Shown piece after piece: positions 42,362 to 55,000 of a stretch of DNA of 64,000 nucleotides (the first letter of the stretch is position 1; each line of letters begins with the position of its first letter). Below the pieces are notes generated by a model. That model was not told where the DNA came from, made no database searches, and was given only the letters and a program-made list of their open reading frames with translations. This stretch comes from Nocardia sp. CC227C (GTDB taxonomy: Bacteria; Actinomycetota; Actinomycetes; Mycobacteriales; Mycobacteriaceae), in contig NZ_JASITE010000003.1 in assembly GCF_030767025.1 (NCBI RefSeq), forward strand, positions 186,001 to 250,000. Direction: 5' to 3'. The position numbers and the translations under genes were made by a program.

Positions 42362-43948
42362 GTGACCAGACCAGACGACGAGGCCCGCGACAACGGGGGG
42401 CCGGCTCCGGAAACGGAGCGACCGGCCGCCGCAGCCGGGTCGAGCGACCCCGACGCCGACTTCATGCGGGAGTTCAAGGAGAGTTTCGTCGAGGCCAGCG
42501 ACGAGCCCGACGTCGGCTTCACCCTGCTGGAACCGGACACCGCACCGGAGGCCGACATTGCCGAACAGGCAAGGGAACTCACCCACGGTCTGGCCCGTGA
42601 GCTCGCGGCCGCGGGACCGCATGGCTGGCAGCAGTTGAATGCCGTCTTCGCGTTCACGGTCGCCGCCGAAGTGGTACAGGTGTTCTTCTCCGACGGCGAG
42701 AGTACGGTCCGCGTCCAGCCGCCGCCGAGCGCATTGGTGCTCGCCCGGGAGCATCGCGATCTGTCGGCCCGTTTGAGCGACGGCCCTTGGTGGCGATTGC
42801 TGTTGTCGCTGAACAAGTCCGGTCAGATCGAGGTCGACTACGACTACGGTGATGAACCCTTTCCGGACGATCAACTGTTCCCGGCCGAGGCGTACCGCGC
42901 CGACCTGCTGGAGTATCCCCGGACCCGGCTGCCGGTTTGGCTCGCGGCCTACACTCAACACGAGGGTCGGCAGTCCCGCACCCCGCAGGAAGCCGCCGTC
43001 CAGGCACGGGCCGACCGAGAATCGGGTATCCGAGCGACAGTGTCCGAGGGCGATTTCCCGGCCTTCCCGGAGATGTGGGCGCGCTGGGCGGTGATCTCCG
43101 CCTGCTTCGTGGCCAAGCGATCCCAGTGGGGGCCGCGGGTGCTGCCCGCCCTGGGATGGTTCGAGGGTTCGAAGCGCGGCGGCTCCACTCTCTACGCGCT
43201 GCCCGGCGGCCGCGCGGTGCTGTCCGGCGGCGTTTGGGACGCACCGGAATTGGATGCCGCGTACAACGGAGGCGGTCCGATGCCGCGATTCTTCGCGGGC
43301 GCTCCGGAGTGGGTCGCTAATCCGGTGCTGAACCCGCGCGCCGCCAATGGCCTGCTCTCCTTCTGCTATTGGTGGGAGAGCGGCCGCTGGTATCGCGGCG
43401 AATCGCCCGCCGCCGCGGGTCTGGCCAGCGCCCTGCCGGGGATGTGGACCGCGGACACCGTCGTGGACCTGGTGTCCGGCCTGATCGCTGAGGAGCCGAC
43501 CGAACGGCGGCGCGCGGCGGTCGCCACCCTGGTCTCGGCGGCGGAAGTGGGTGTGGTCACCCTCGACACCCTGATCGACGCGTTCGGCGATGACAAGCAG
43601 GTCGATATCGATGGCGCGTTCTACCAGCTCACCATGGCCGGGGTCGTCATGACCACACCGGAGCCCATGTCGCGTGAGGAAGCCGTAGCCCGGGTGCGGG
43701 AGCACATTCGGGACAGTGGCATGGATACCACCGGCTACCCGCTCGAGGATTTGCGCGCGGATCGGATCAGTGTGGGCTGGATGGTGTACGTCCCAACGCA
43801 GCCCGGCGAGATCGCCATCGGACGTGCCATCTTCTATATCGCCGATGACGGTGTGCTGGAGCATTCCTCGTCCTCGGTGGCACCGTCGGCGTACATCGCC
43901 GAATTCGAGCGCCGGTTCGCCGAACGACACGGCGCGGTCGACGCCTGA
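42362..43948 (+). CDS. Multidomain putative immunity protein, YezG-like N-terminus
   Basis: 528 residues from GTG 42362 (GAGGAG upstream; GTG 42335 also possible). After an acidic leader, residues about 70-200 resemble YezG/DUF600 immunity proteins: VVQVFFSDGESTVRV, GPWWRLLLSLNKSGQIEVDY and AYRADLLEYPRTRLPVWL. A middle domain (about 235-365; WARWAVISACFVAKRSQW, FCYWWESGRWYRGE) and a C-terminal domain (SVGWMVYVPTQPGE; AYIAEFERRFAE) are unassigned, though the latter looks like another immunity-type fold. Placed after giant 1, it may neutralise one or more of its domains. Confidence 0.7.
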   Translation: MTRPDDEARDNGGPAPETERPAAAAGSSDPDADFMREFKESFVEASDEPDVGFTLLEPDTAPEADIAEQARELTHGLARELAAAGPHGWQQLNAVFAFTVAAEVVQVFFSDGESTVRVQPPPSALVLAREHRDLSARLSDGPWWRLLLSLNKSGQIEVDYDYGDEPFPDDQLFPAEAYRADLLEYPRTRLPVWLAAYTQHEGRQSRTPQEAAVQARADRESGIRATVSEGDFPAFPEMWARWAVISACFVAKRSQWGPRVLPALGWFEGSKRGGSTLYALPGGRAVLSGGVWDAPELDAAYNGGGPMPRFFAGAPEWVANPVLNPRAANGLLSFCYWWESGRWYRGESPAAAGLASALPGMWTADTVVDLVSGLIAEEPTERRRAAVATLVSAAEVGVVTLDTLIDAFGDDKQVDIDGAFYQLTMAGVVMTTPEPMSREEAVARVREHIRDSGMDTTGYPLEDLRADRISVGWMVYVPTQPGEIAIGRAIFYIADDGVLEHSSSSVAPSAYIAEFERRFAERHGAVDA

Positions 43949-44145
43949 ACCGAATCAACCTGTGCGGCACCGCGTCGACCAGCGTCGGCCAGGAGTTTCG
44001 GCGCGCTGAAGGCCGACGCGGTCCGCACCGCGCGCGTGAGATCAGTTACTCACGAGTCAGCTGGATCCCCCGTTCACTCCCGCTTCGTCGCCCGTTCATG
44101 TAATGATCGACTCCTGAATGTTGTAGCGAGCGTGCGAGGTTCGAG

Positions 44146-44463
44146 ATGGCCGACATCGAGGTGTACACGGAGAAGCTACGGCAGGCGGGCAATGACAATT
44201 CGGCCGTGAAGGACGGCCTGCTCGATGTACTGTCCGCGGCCGAGGCCGCCTACGCGGTCGGCAACGCTGCCTGGGGTGATGACAAGTTCGGCGCGCAGTT
44301 CGCGGAGGGGCCGAACGGATTCAAGGCTCGGATGAAGAATTTGCTCGAGGGCACCCGGAGCATGGCCGATTCCTACAAGGAGCAGGCGAAGGGGCAGTAC
44401 GACGGCGCCAAGGCGCTCGACAATGCCGACGACGCGGGAGCCATGAACTTCCAGGTGCGTTGA
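44146..44463 (+). CDS. WXG100-family protein (cassette 2)
   Basis: 105 residues. Helix, turn AAWGDDKFGAQFAEG (about residues 41-55), helix: the ESAT-6/WXG100 hairpin, paralogous to the protein at 15555. It follows a 197-base gap after the immunity-like gene. That gap contains two short hairpins (44017-44032, 44036-44053) and probably the cassette 2 promoter; no clear -35/-10 can be chosen. It is expected to dimerise and to take part in type VII export of giant 2. Confidence 0.85.
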   Translation: MADIEVYTEKLRQAGNDNSAVKDGLLDVLSAAEAAYAVGNAAWGDDKFGAQFAEGPNGFKARMKNLLEGTRSMADSYKEQAKGQYDGAKALDNADDAGAMNFQVR

Positions 44464-44520
44464 GCCGGGAGTGAACATGGTGCGGATGCCTGGGTTCCCG
44501 GCCGGAAGCGAGGTTGTGCG

Positions 44521-45027
44521 GTGAGCGACGGTGCGGGGGAGATGTCGGACCTGCTGGAGGGTTTCCGGCAGCAGATGCGTTCCATCGCGGAGGTGCAGCG
44601 CCAGCGCGTGCGGCTCACCGCCAGTGCGACCTCACGTGATAAGCGGGTAACAGTGACCGTGAACGCGAACGGTGTCGTCATCGAGACCAAACTCTCCTCG
44701 GATGTCGAGGAATTGGGTTACGACGGGCTGGCTCGCACCATTACCCAGGTCGCACAGGCAGCCGCGGCCGAGGTGACGCGCAAGGCCAGCGAACTCACCG
44801 CACCGCTGTTGGACCGGCGCGCTCGGCTGCCGAAGCTCAGCGACGTCATCGAGGGTCTGCCGGACATCGATGCCGAAGTTCCGCTGGAACCCCCGGTCTC
44901 GCTGGCAGCGCCCGGATCCGAGGAACGCAGGGCCGAGGATCCGGCGATGGTCTTCACCGACGTCGAGCAGTACCGGCACGACCGCACACCCGAAAAGGGT
45001 CCGGGAGTCACCGATTCCAGCTGGTGA
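44521..45027 (+). CDS. YbaB/EbfC-like protein (cassette 2)
   Basis: 168 residues with GTG start. Paralogue of the protein at 15886: QMRSIAEVQRQRVRLTASAT, DKRVTVTVNANGVVIETKL and RARLPKLSDVIEGLPDID match it closely. The C-terminus again ends GVTDSSW after a variable Pro/Glu linker. The YbaB core would form a dimer; the conserved tail suggests a specific contact, possibly with the giant protein encoded 18 bases downstream. Confidence 0.83.
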   Translation: MSDGAGEMSDLLEGFRQQMRSIAEVQRQRVRLTASATSRDKRVTVTVNANGVVIETKLSSDVEELGYDGLARTITQVAQAAAAEVTRKASELTAPLLDRRARLPKLSDVIEGLPDIDAEVPLEPPVSLAAPGSEERRAEDPAMVFTDVEQYRHDRTPEKGPGVTDSSW

Positions 45028-45045
45028 CATGAGGTCCTGTCGACA

Positions 45046-46000
45046 ATGGCGATAACCATCCCGCCGTGGCTGGAGTGGCTCGAATGGGTGGCGGGCACCG
45101 ATTGGCCGCACGGCAATGAAGATCTGCAGAAGCAGATGGGCGAGTCCATGCACGATCTCGCCGATCGCATTCGCGACCGCATCCTCTCCGATGCCGATAT
45201 CGCCGCCGCCTCGACCAAGAACGCGTACCCCGCCGGGGAGGGCGTCGAGCAGATGGCGGCAGCGCTGAAGGAGATTCGGTCGGCGCTCGGCGAACTGGCC
45301 AACGGCTATGACGAAGCCGGTGATGTCGCGATCAAGTTCGCCGCACAGATCCGCTCCAACAAGCTGAACGGGATCTTCTCGCTGGCCTGGCTGTTCGGCG
45401 AACTCATGTACGCCTGGCTGGCCGGTCCCGGCGGGCCGCTCATCCAAGCCACGGCCATCGCCAGGACCCAGTTCGTCTTCCGCTGGATGGGACAGCTGCT
45501 GGAGCGTTTCATCGGTCAGTTGCTGGCGAGGCTGGCCATGTCCGAGGCTGCCAAGCAGTTCCTGACTCGCTTCGTCTACGAGATCGTGCAGGAAGCCGTT
45601 GTCGAGGTGATTCAGGGCACCTCGCAGGAAGTCCTCGTGCAGAACATGCTCGTGGACGACGGCTTCCAGGACAAGGTCGACTGGGGAGCGGTCACGGAGA
45701 ACGCCCACATCTCCGCATGGGCGGGCGCGGCCGGTGGGCTCGGTGGCCACGCCATGCACAACCTCATGAACCGGACACCGTTGGGCGACAGTGGATGGCA
45801 GGGCGCGATCAAGGGGGCGGTGACCGGTGCCGGGGCCGGTCTGGCCGGTGCCGGAGGCGCGTACCTGGCCACCGGATTGATCACCGACAATTGGGCTTTC
45901 GATCCGCGCATGCTTACCGGCGGAGCGCTGTCCGGCATGGGGCCCAGCATGATCTACGGTGCGCGCAGCCTGTCGGACTACGGGGGCGGACCGATGCCGG
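45046..46000 (+). other. Giant 2: WXG100-like N-terminal and hydrophobic region
   Basis: Residues 1-318. PPWLEWLEWVAGTDWPHGNE is followed by helices, a hydrophobic segment (LNGIFSLAWLFGELMYAWLA, about 107-126) and a glycine-rich stretch (AGAGAGLAGAGGAY). It is homologous to the start of giant 1. The tract 46000-47350 that follows is disordered Gly/Ser/Ala/Pro-rich linker. Confidence 0.75.
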
Positions 46001-49000
46001 TCGGCCCCCGCGTCGGCATCACCATGCCCGGCTCCAATATCGGTGCCGGTGCGGGTCCCGCTCCCGGTGGGTCCGACGGCTCCGTATCCCACGGCGGTTC
46101 GCCCAGGACGACCGGCGACTCCGGCAACGGCTCCGGCGGAACGACGAATTCCGGCACGTCGGGGTCGTCCGCGAATGGCATGACGCCGACCACGCCGACG
46201 GGGAGTGGCGGCGGTTCGCCGCCATCCGGTGCCGGAGGCGGCGACACCCGGAGCAGCGGGGACGCCGCGGCCGCCGAACCGCGGTCGAGTGACACCGCCG
46301 CGCCCGGTGCACCCGGGAATCGTGCGGAATCCGGCGGCAACGGCGACGGGGCTGGCCAGAATGGTTCTGGCACAACAAATTCCGGAGCATCGACGAATTC
46401 GGCTGGCGATTCCGGATCCGATGGTTCCGGATCGGGCGACGCTCAGACCGGCGGCACGAACGGCTCCGGCCCCGATGCCCGTGGCGACGGCGCAGGCGAC
46501 GGGGAATCCCGGCACTCCGCGTCGGAACGCGACGGAACCGGTGCCCGCGGTGATTCGGCGACGAGCACCGCATCGTCGGGCGACTTCGCGCCTACCGGAC
46601 CAACGGGCGCGGCGGCCGGCAACGCCGACGGTTCATCCCCTCTCGCCGCGACTTCCGGCACCGGGGCATTGCCCGGAGCGGGCGCACCCGGCAGCGCCGC
46701 GACAGGCGCGGCGGGTGCGGCAGTGTCGCCGGGTTCCTCGACTCCGTCGCCCGGAAGTACCTCCGCCGGGCCGTCGTCTGCCGGCCAGCACCCCGGTGCC
46801 AGTGCGGCGCAGCCTGCGAATCGTCCGGCCACTCCCGTGACGGAGGGCAGAAGCCCTGCGGCGGAGGCCGGTTCCAGCCCGGTTCAATCCGGAACCGCAC
46901 CGACGCCGCGCTCCGCGGCGGACCCCACCGCCGGTCCCCAGGCGGCTGCGCCCAGAGCCGCTGCGGCGGATTCCGCCGCGCCGCCCGGCGCTCCCGCCGA
47001 TCCGGCTCCCGCCATCCAGGCCGCATCCACCGGGTCGGAAGTGCCACAGGCGCGACAGCTGTCGGCTCCCGACATCGACGACACGGGCGTGCGCGTTCCG
47101 GGGGCCGACCCCGCCGCGACATCGGAGGACGGTGCGGTCCTCCCGCCGCCTCTGGCGGCTGCCGGTCCCGTACGGACGGATGCCGCTGTTCGACAGCGAA
47201 CCACGCACGGCGATACCGACACGCAGGCAGACGCCGACGTTACGACCGAACCGGACGCGTTCGATACCGACCACGATTCGGGTGACATCGGCGCGGGGAA
47301 CACGACATCACCGGACACCGAAGCGGGCGCCGATACTCGACCCGACAGTGACAGCGTGCTGCCGAAGGATCACTCCCGACCCACCGGTGCCGAGCGGGAC
47401 CTGGCGAAAGCCGCGCTGGCCCAGCTGGGTACGGACGCCCGTGCCGCGGACCTGCTGCACGGGAACACCGGCGCCGACACCGCCGAACGAGCGGCGGACC
47501 GCGCCCGCGACAACGCCCGCTGGTGGAACTCGCTCGACGCCGACCACCAGCAAGCCATGATTCGGACCCACCCCGACGTCATCGGCAACGCACCCGGTGT
47601 CGACCCGCCCGCGGCCGATCGGGCGAACCGGCTGCAGGTGGCTCGCGAACTCGCCGATCTGCAGGGGCGCGACACTCTCGATCGGGCGCAGCGCGCGCAG
47701 TTGCGCAATCTTCTGGCGACCGAGCGTGCACTGGCGGAGGCAGCGGCTCGGGCCGACCGAATGCCTTCGCGACCGGATGTGCGCGTGCTGGCCTTCGACT
47801 CGACCGCCTTCGATGGAAAGGGCCGTGCCGCCATCGCCATCGGCGATATCAGCACGGCCGACCATGTGTCGTGGCACGTGCCTGGCCGCGGCCAGACCGT
47901 CGGGAATCTCAGCGTGCCGTTGAGCAGTGCCCTGACGCACCACGACGCCGCGACGAGCATCTCACGCGGGGGTGATTCCGTCGCGACCGTCGCCTGGATC
48001 GGTTACGACGTGCCGAGCGCTGGACCGTTCCGCGGCATGATCCAGGTCACCCGCCTCGGTCGCGCCCGCGCAGGCGCCGAATTGCTGGTACGCGACATCG
48101 CGGCCGTCAATGCCGTCCGCACGGTCGACAACAGTGCGGGCGCACCCACCACTAGGGTCTTCGCCCATCACTACGGCGTCGATGTAGCCAAGATTGCGGG
48201 TGCTGAGGGCCGCCTCGGCGGTCTGGCCGACGACGTGGTCATGACCGGTCTGAGTAGCGCGCCGGACATCGACGCCGCACACTTCGGCGACGACGTGCGA
48301 CTGCAAGTCCCGACTGCGGTCAACGGCCTCTACGGTCTGGTGACTCCGGTGCTGCCGAATCGCGAGGAACCGCCGGTGGGCGTGCCGACCAGCGCCATGT
48401 ATCGCCTCGATGTGATCGCCGCCGACCAGGCCGGTTCGGTCTCGCACCCCGGCCCGGACCTGGATCCGGATGCCGCACCCAGCCGGGCGAGGAACAATTG
48501 CGGTGAACTGGCGCTGTGGAACGCGGCCGCGCGCACCGGCAATGGCGCGATCGCCGTGCCGGCAGCCGGTTCGATCGGTCCGGAGGGTATGACGGCCGAT
48601 GCGGTGCAGCGGGCCGCGGGTGGCGATCTGACCCCGGTCCACGGCACCCGGAAACGCTCGGCGCATCAGATGATCGCGGATGGCCTGAAGCATATGGGCG
48701 GCAAGTCGACCGTGCTGGTGGTCGACGAGCAGGCCGGACCCGTCGACGGACCCGGTGTGGGCTCGCACGCCTACGTCATGTACCACGATCCGGACACCGG
48801 CAAGCTCATGGTGGACGACCCGAGGGTCGGGCCGCCCTTCGAATTCGATCCGGATAACGCACCGAACGTGCAGGGTACCTGGGGCGTGTTCTACGGCGCG
48901 GAAGGCGAACTGCTGCGTCCGCGTTCGGCCTTGGCCGTACAGCCCGGGGAACGGCCGGTGAGTCGCGTCGGTCAGACCGACGAGGAACAGCCTGCCGACG

Positions 49001-52000
49001 GCACCGTTCCCAAACCCGTATCCCCATACCGGCCACCGGATCCCGTCGCACCCCAGCCGGATGCCGTGTCGCGGTCGGCGTCGGATCCCGTCGTCGCGTC
49101 GGATCCCGAACTCGCAGCCCTGCGATCGGATCGACCTGTCACCCCGGACGAACGGGCGCTCGCCAGAGCCGCTCTGGACCGGCTGGCCCCGGGAGCCGAG
49201 CCGAACCGCCTGTTGCACGATGATCCGGGTCCCGACCTGATGCCCGCCGCTCGCAGCCGTGCCGCCGAGAACGCCCAGTGGTGGGATGCGCTCAACCCGC
49301 CGGGTGATCCCACCGGCCGGCTGTCCACCTCCCAGGAAGCGCTGGTCCGGGTGCACCCGGAGATCATCGGCTCCGCCGACGGTGTCCCGGCCACTGTTCG
49401 TGACCGTGCCAACCGCCTCGCCATCGATCGGGAGCTCGCGGAACTGCGCGGGCGCCCGCCCAAGCAGCTGGGCAAGTCCGACACACAACGTCTGGCCAAC
49501 CTCGAGACCACGGTGGCCGCGCTCGCCGATGCCGATCGCATGGCCACGGAAGTCGCCCAGCACACCGGTGAACCCGCGCCAGCCGTACATGTATTGGCCT
49601 ATGAATCAGGGGAATTCGGCGGCAAGGGCAAGGCGGTGGTCGCCTTCGGCGATATCGACACCGCGAATTCGGTGTCTTGGCACGCGCCCGGTGTCAAGAC
49701 CAGCCTGCGCAAGCTCGCCTGGAATCTCGACTTCGCGCGCAACCACTACCAGGTGACCGCGGGCAAGTACGACGGCTCGGTGGCATCCATTGCGTGGCTC
49801 GGCTACGACGCACCGGAGTCGAAACTGAAGGCATTCCGGATCGGCCAGGCGCAAGCGGGCGGCGCCCTGCTGGCCCGGGATATCGCGGCCTTCAATGCCG
49901 GACGGGCCGCACGCGCCGCGGAGGCCGGGGTGTCCGCCGCGAGGAACCATGTCTTCGGGCACAGTTTCGGGTCCACCACGGTCAGTGCGGCCGGGGCGAA
50001 TGCCCGCTTGCGCGGTGAGATCTCAACTCTGACGCTGGCGGCGTCACCCGGTGCGGCGACGGTCGATCACGCTCGTGAGTTCGGTCTCGGTGCCCGCAAC
50101 GTGTACGTCGCGACCCTGGCATCGGATCCGGTCACCTGGATCGGCGGTAACCGAGCCGGATGGTTCAGCCGGGTGTTCGGCGTCGGAATAGATCCCGCTG
50201 TCGCGACTTTCGGTGCCCGCCGTGTCACCGCCGAATACCCGAACCTGCCGAAGTTCCGCGACCCCGGCCGCATTCACACCCGGTACTACGACTTCATCGA
50301 TGACGCGCGCACCAGACCCACCGAGGCACTGGAGAACTTCGGTCGCATCGCGGCCGACCTCGGTGACACCGCGACCCGGGAGGCACGCCGCACCGGCGAC
50401 GGCGACGCGAATGTGTTCACCCGCGTGCTGCGCGGCGTACCCAAGATCGACCCGGCCACCGACACGGGCATCGACGACGGCAGCCGCGGTCATCGCGGCA
50501 CCGGCAGCACGCCCGCTCGCGCTGAGACCGGCATGCCCGCCAGGGGTCCCGGATCGGTGCTGCCGACCGACCCACCCCCCACCGATGGAGACCGTGACAT
50601 CGCGCGGCAGGCCCTGGACCGGCGAGCCGACGCGGCTGGACTGCTCCCGGGCAGCTCGCCGCGAAGGCTACTGCTGCACGGTGACCACTCCGATGCCGAC
50701 GTGTGCGCACCGGCGCGGGCACAGGCGCGCACGACCGTGCAGTGGTGGCAATCGCTGAGTCCGCGTCAGCAAGCGGCGGTCCTCGCGGTACACCCGGAGG
50801 TGCTCGGCAATGCGGACGGTATTCCCGCCGCCGTCCGCGATCTGGCGAACCGGTTGGCCATCGTGCGCGACCTCACCGAACTGCGCGGGCGGGATTTCGG
50901 CAAGCTGGACAAGGATCAACAGCAGCGGATCCGCAATCTGGAGACCACGGTGGCCGCGCTGGCGGACGCCGAGCGATACGCTCGCGAGGTCGCGCAGCGC
51001 AACGGCCGAACGCCGCCGCCGGTGCAACTGCTGTCCTACGACGCGGTCGTCTTCGGTGGCAAGGGCCGCGCGGTCCTCGCCTTCGGCGATGTCGATACCG
51101 CGCACTCGGTGTCCTGGCATGTCTCGGGCATGAAGACCAAGGTGCAGGAGCTGTGGTGGAACGCGAAATTCGCGCGTAACCACTACGAGGCCACCCTGGA
51201 CAGTGATCCGGACGGTGCGGTGACCTCCATCGCCTGGCTGGGCTACGACGCGCCAGCGGGTTTCTCCCAGGCGTTCCGTACCACCCAAGCCGAGGCGGGC
51301 GGCGCCCTGCTGGCCCGGGATATCGTCGCCTTCAACGCGACCCGTGCCGTGGCCGCCGACCGGGGCGGGCCTACGCTGCCGGTGAACCACGTCTTCGGTC
51401 ACAGCTACGGCTCCACCACTGCGAGCTTCGCGGGCCGCGACGGCCGTCTGGCCGGAGAAGTCGCCACCATCACCTTGGCCGCCTCGCCGGGCGCGGGACC
51501 CATCGGGCATGCCGCTCAGTTCGGTATCGGGCTCACCAATGTATTCGTCGCCACCCAGTCCACCGATCCGATCACCCGGTTGGGCGCCAATCGGCCGGGA
51601 CCGCGGCTCGGCCTCGGCATCGACCCCTCCATCGAGGGCTTCGGCGCACGTCGGCTCGCCGCGGAATACCCGGAAACGCATCGCTTCTCCGATCCTCAGC
51701 AGCATCACAAGCAGTACTACGACGTGGTCGACGCGGCACGGGCGCAACCGACCGAGGCATTGGCCAATTTCGGCCGTATCGCGGCGGGCCGCGCCGATGC
51801 GGTCATTGCCGAGGCCCATCGTCTCGGCAGCGACGACGCACCGGTCCTGAGCCGGGTGATCCGCGGCATCCCGAAAGTCGATCCGGCCGCCACCGTCGGC
51901 AGCGACGACGGCACTCGGGGATACCGCGTGGTCCCGCACGCAGCAGCGCCGACCGCGGCCGTGCTTCCCGGCGATCCGAGCCTCACCGCACGGGAATGGC

Positions 52001-55000
52001 AGGACGCCGCAACGGCCTTCGCTCGCCGTGCGGCCATGGTCGGCCTCGATCCCGGCACCGCGCCCCAACGACTGCTGGTCCACCCGGACTACGACATGGG
52101 CGATATCGTGGCGGTGGCCGAACATACCGACGCCAACGCCCGCTGGTGGCAGGCACTCAGTGTTACCGAGCGGGCCGCCGTGCTGCGGGCCTGCCCCGAA
52201 ATCGTGGGCAATGCAGACGGCATTCCGGCACGCGACCGCAACGACGCACTGCGCCTGCTGATTCGCCGCGAATGGGCGAGTCTCGGGTCGCAGGTCGATT
52301 CGCCGGAGTTGCGGCGTCGGCTGTTCGGCAGTACACGCGCCGGTGATCTCGATCCGGGCAGGCGGCAGATGGTGATGCGGCTGCTCTTCCAGCCCGGCCA
52401 GGAGGTGAGCGAGGCAGGCGGACGCACAATGGTGCAGGGCTCGGATGCCGAGAAGCAGCCGGGAAAGATCTTCAAGCGACCGCCCCCACTGCAGGAACTC
52501 CTGCGCGCGCTCACCGCACCGCAGCAGCAGCAGCTGCGCAATCTCATCGCTGTCACCGAAATGCTGGCCGCCGCCGGCCGCCGGGCCGTCGACCTGCCCG
52601 GTTCGCCTCCGGTGCAGGTGCTTTCATACAACTCGTCGGTCTTCCACGGCGACGGCCGCGCGGTGATAGCGTTCGGCGACGTCGATACCGCCGATACCGT
52701 ATCGTGGCTGGTTCCCGGGCTGGAGACGACGATTCGGACGATGCCGTCCAGCCTGGGTGCAGTGGGCAATCACTACGATGCGGCCGCGCGTAGCGCCCCC
52801 GGCCAGCGGGTAGCCGCAGTAGCCTGGCTGGGCTACGACGCGCCCAGTGGGCGGCAGAAGTGGGCGGAGTACGCGCGGCTCGACCCCGCCGCAGCGGGCG
52901 CGCGGCAGCTGTGGCGGGATGTGGTGGCGTTCAACGCCGCTCGCCGTTTCCTCGCCGCGCGCGGCGGCACCGCCGAGGTCGGCAACCACCTGTTCGGTCA
53001 CGGCTACGGATCGACCCTGCTCGGTTGTGCCGGTGTGAACGGGCTGCTGGCCGGGCAGATCGCCAGCGTCACCATGGTCGGCTCGCCGGGAGCGGGGCCG
53101 ATGACCCATGCCCGGGAGTTCGGCATCGGGGCGGACAACGTCTATGTGGCGACGGCTTCGGTGGACCGATTGGCCTGGCAAGGTGCGGACAGCGCGGGCG
53201 ACCTTACCGGCGCCAAGCGTCGACTTCTCGGCATCGACCCGGCCACAACGCATTTCGGTGCGGTACGGGTCCGTGCCGAACTCCCCGCCGATCCGCGGTT
53301 CGTATCCGGTCTGCAGGAACGCATCCAGTACTTCTGGTTCACCGACCGCAGTCGCACCACGCCGACCGAGGCGCTGGCGAACTTCGCCCGCATCGCCACC
53401 GGGCACGGCGATCGGGCGACCCTGGAGGCGCATAGGCCCGGGGCGCACGAGGCGACCGAGATCCACGGTCGCATCACGGACGTGCCCGCCGATCCGGCGA
53501 TGGCACGCAGTGGTGTCGTCCAGCCCACGCCACAGCAGCTCGAAGCCGCCCGTGCCGCACTCGCACGGTGGGCGCCCGATGCGACGCCGGGTGACCTTTT
53601 GCCCCCGGACCCGAGCGGTGGAGCCAGGGTCGCCCAGGACGCCGCCGTGGCCGCCAGACGGCAGGGCCTCTCGGCGGCGGCCCAGAGCGACGCCGCGGTC
53701 ACGGCATACGCGACGAGGGCACGTGAACAGACCGAGGCATCCCGGGCGCACGCCGATCGGATCGCACGGTGGTGGGATTCGCTCACCGACACCGAGCGCG
53801 CGGCGCTGCCGCTGGTGTACGCCGATGCGATTGCCGAGAATCAGGGGCTGCCCGCGACCGCCAGAGATCAGGCCAATCGACTGCGCATCACCCGTGACCT
53901 GGAGGCGTTCTTCGCCCGCCGCCCACCCGAGCGCGGAACCATCGAAAGTCTGCTCCTACCCGGGGAACTCAGCCCGTACGAACGCGCGCACCTGTCCAAT
54001 CTGCTCGAGACCCGCAGGGCGCTCGCCGTCGCCGACGCCAGAGCGCAGTCCATGCCGGGCAGGCCCAAGGTGACTGTGCTGTCCTATGACGCGACCACGT
54101 TCGACCACCGCGGCCGGGCTGTCGTGGCGATCGGCGATATCGACACCGCGGATTCCGTCTTCTGGTTGGTACCGGGCATCAAGACCACGATTCGGAAGCT
54201 CGACGGTTATGTGAACTGGGTAGGCAACTTCCGTGAAGCCGCCATGCGCAAGGCTCCCGGAAAGGACATCGCGGGCATCGTGTGGATCGGCTACCACACC
54301 CCCGAGATCGACGCCGATACCGGCCGACCGCACCGGGCACGGGAGGGTGGTCTGCGTCTGCTCAGCGACGTCACCGGGTTCCACGCCCGCCGGGCCGCGC
54401 TGGCCGAAACGAACGGCTTGCCGTTGCCCGAGCATCGGATCGTAGGGCACAGCTATGGCACTCCGACCACCAGCTGGGCGGCCACGGGCGGCATCCTCGC
54501 GGGTGTAGTCGATCAGATAGTCCTGCTGGCCTCGCCGGGTGCGGGACCCATGCGGCACGCCTCCGACTTCGGTCTGGGTGCGGCGAATCTGTATGTCGCG
54601 ACCTCCACCGCTGATCCGATCGGACGGCTCGGCGGCCCCGCCCCAGGTGTCACCAATCGGGTGGCGCGATTCGTGAAGAAGCTCGGCCTCGGCGTGGATC
54701 CCACGATCGAGGAGTTCGGTGCCCGCCGCTTCGAATCCGAGCTGCCGCGCCGACCGGAGTTCAAGGGCCTGGTCAATGCTCACCGCGGGTACTACCAGTA
54801 CGACGACGGCTCGGCTGAGATCCCCACCGAGCCGCTCAACCATGTCGCCGAGATCCTCGCCGGTCGTGGCGACGATCTCCAGCTCGCGCCGTACCGGCCG
54901 AAGAAGAAGCTGCTGCAACGGGTGAAGTTCTGGGAGACTCTCGATCCGGAGAACACCCGTGAGGCGCGGCGGCAACAGCCACTGCCACCCTGGGCGGACC

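Noticed and set aside
43949..44145. A tRNA or terminator in the gap before cassette 2
   Set aside because: Only short hairpins (6-bp and 5-bp stems) without a T tract or cloverleaf; too weak to call.
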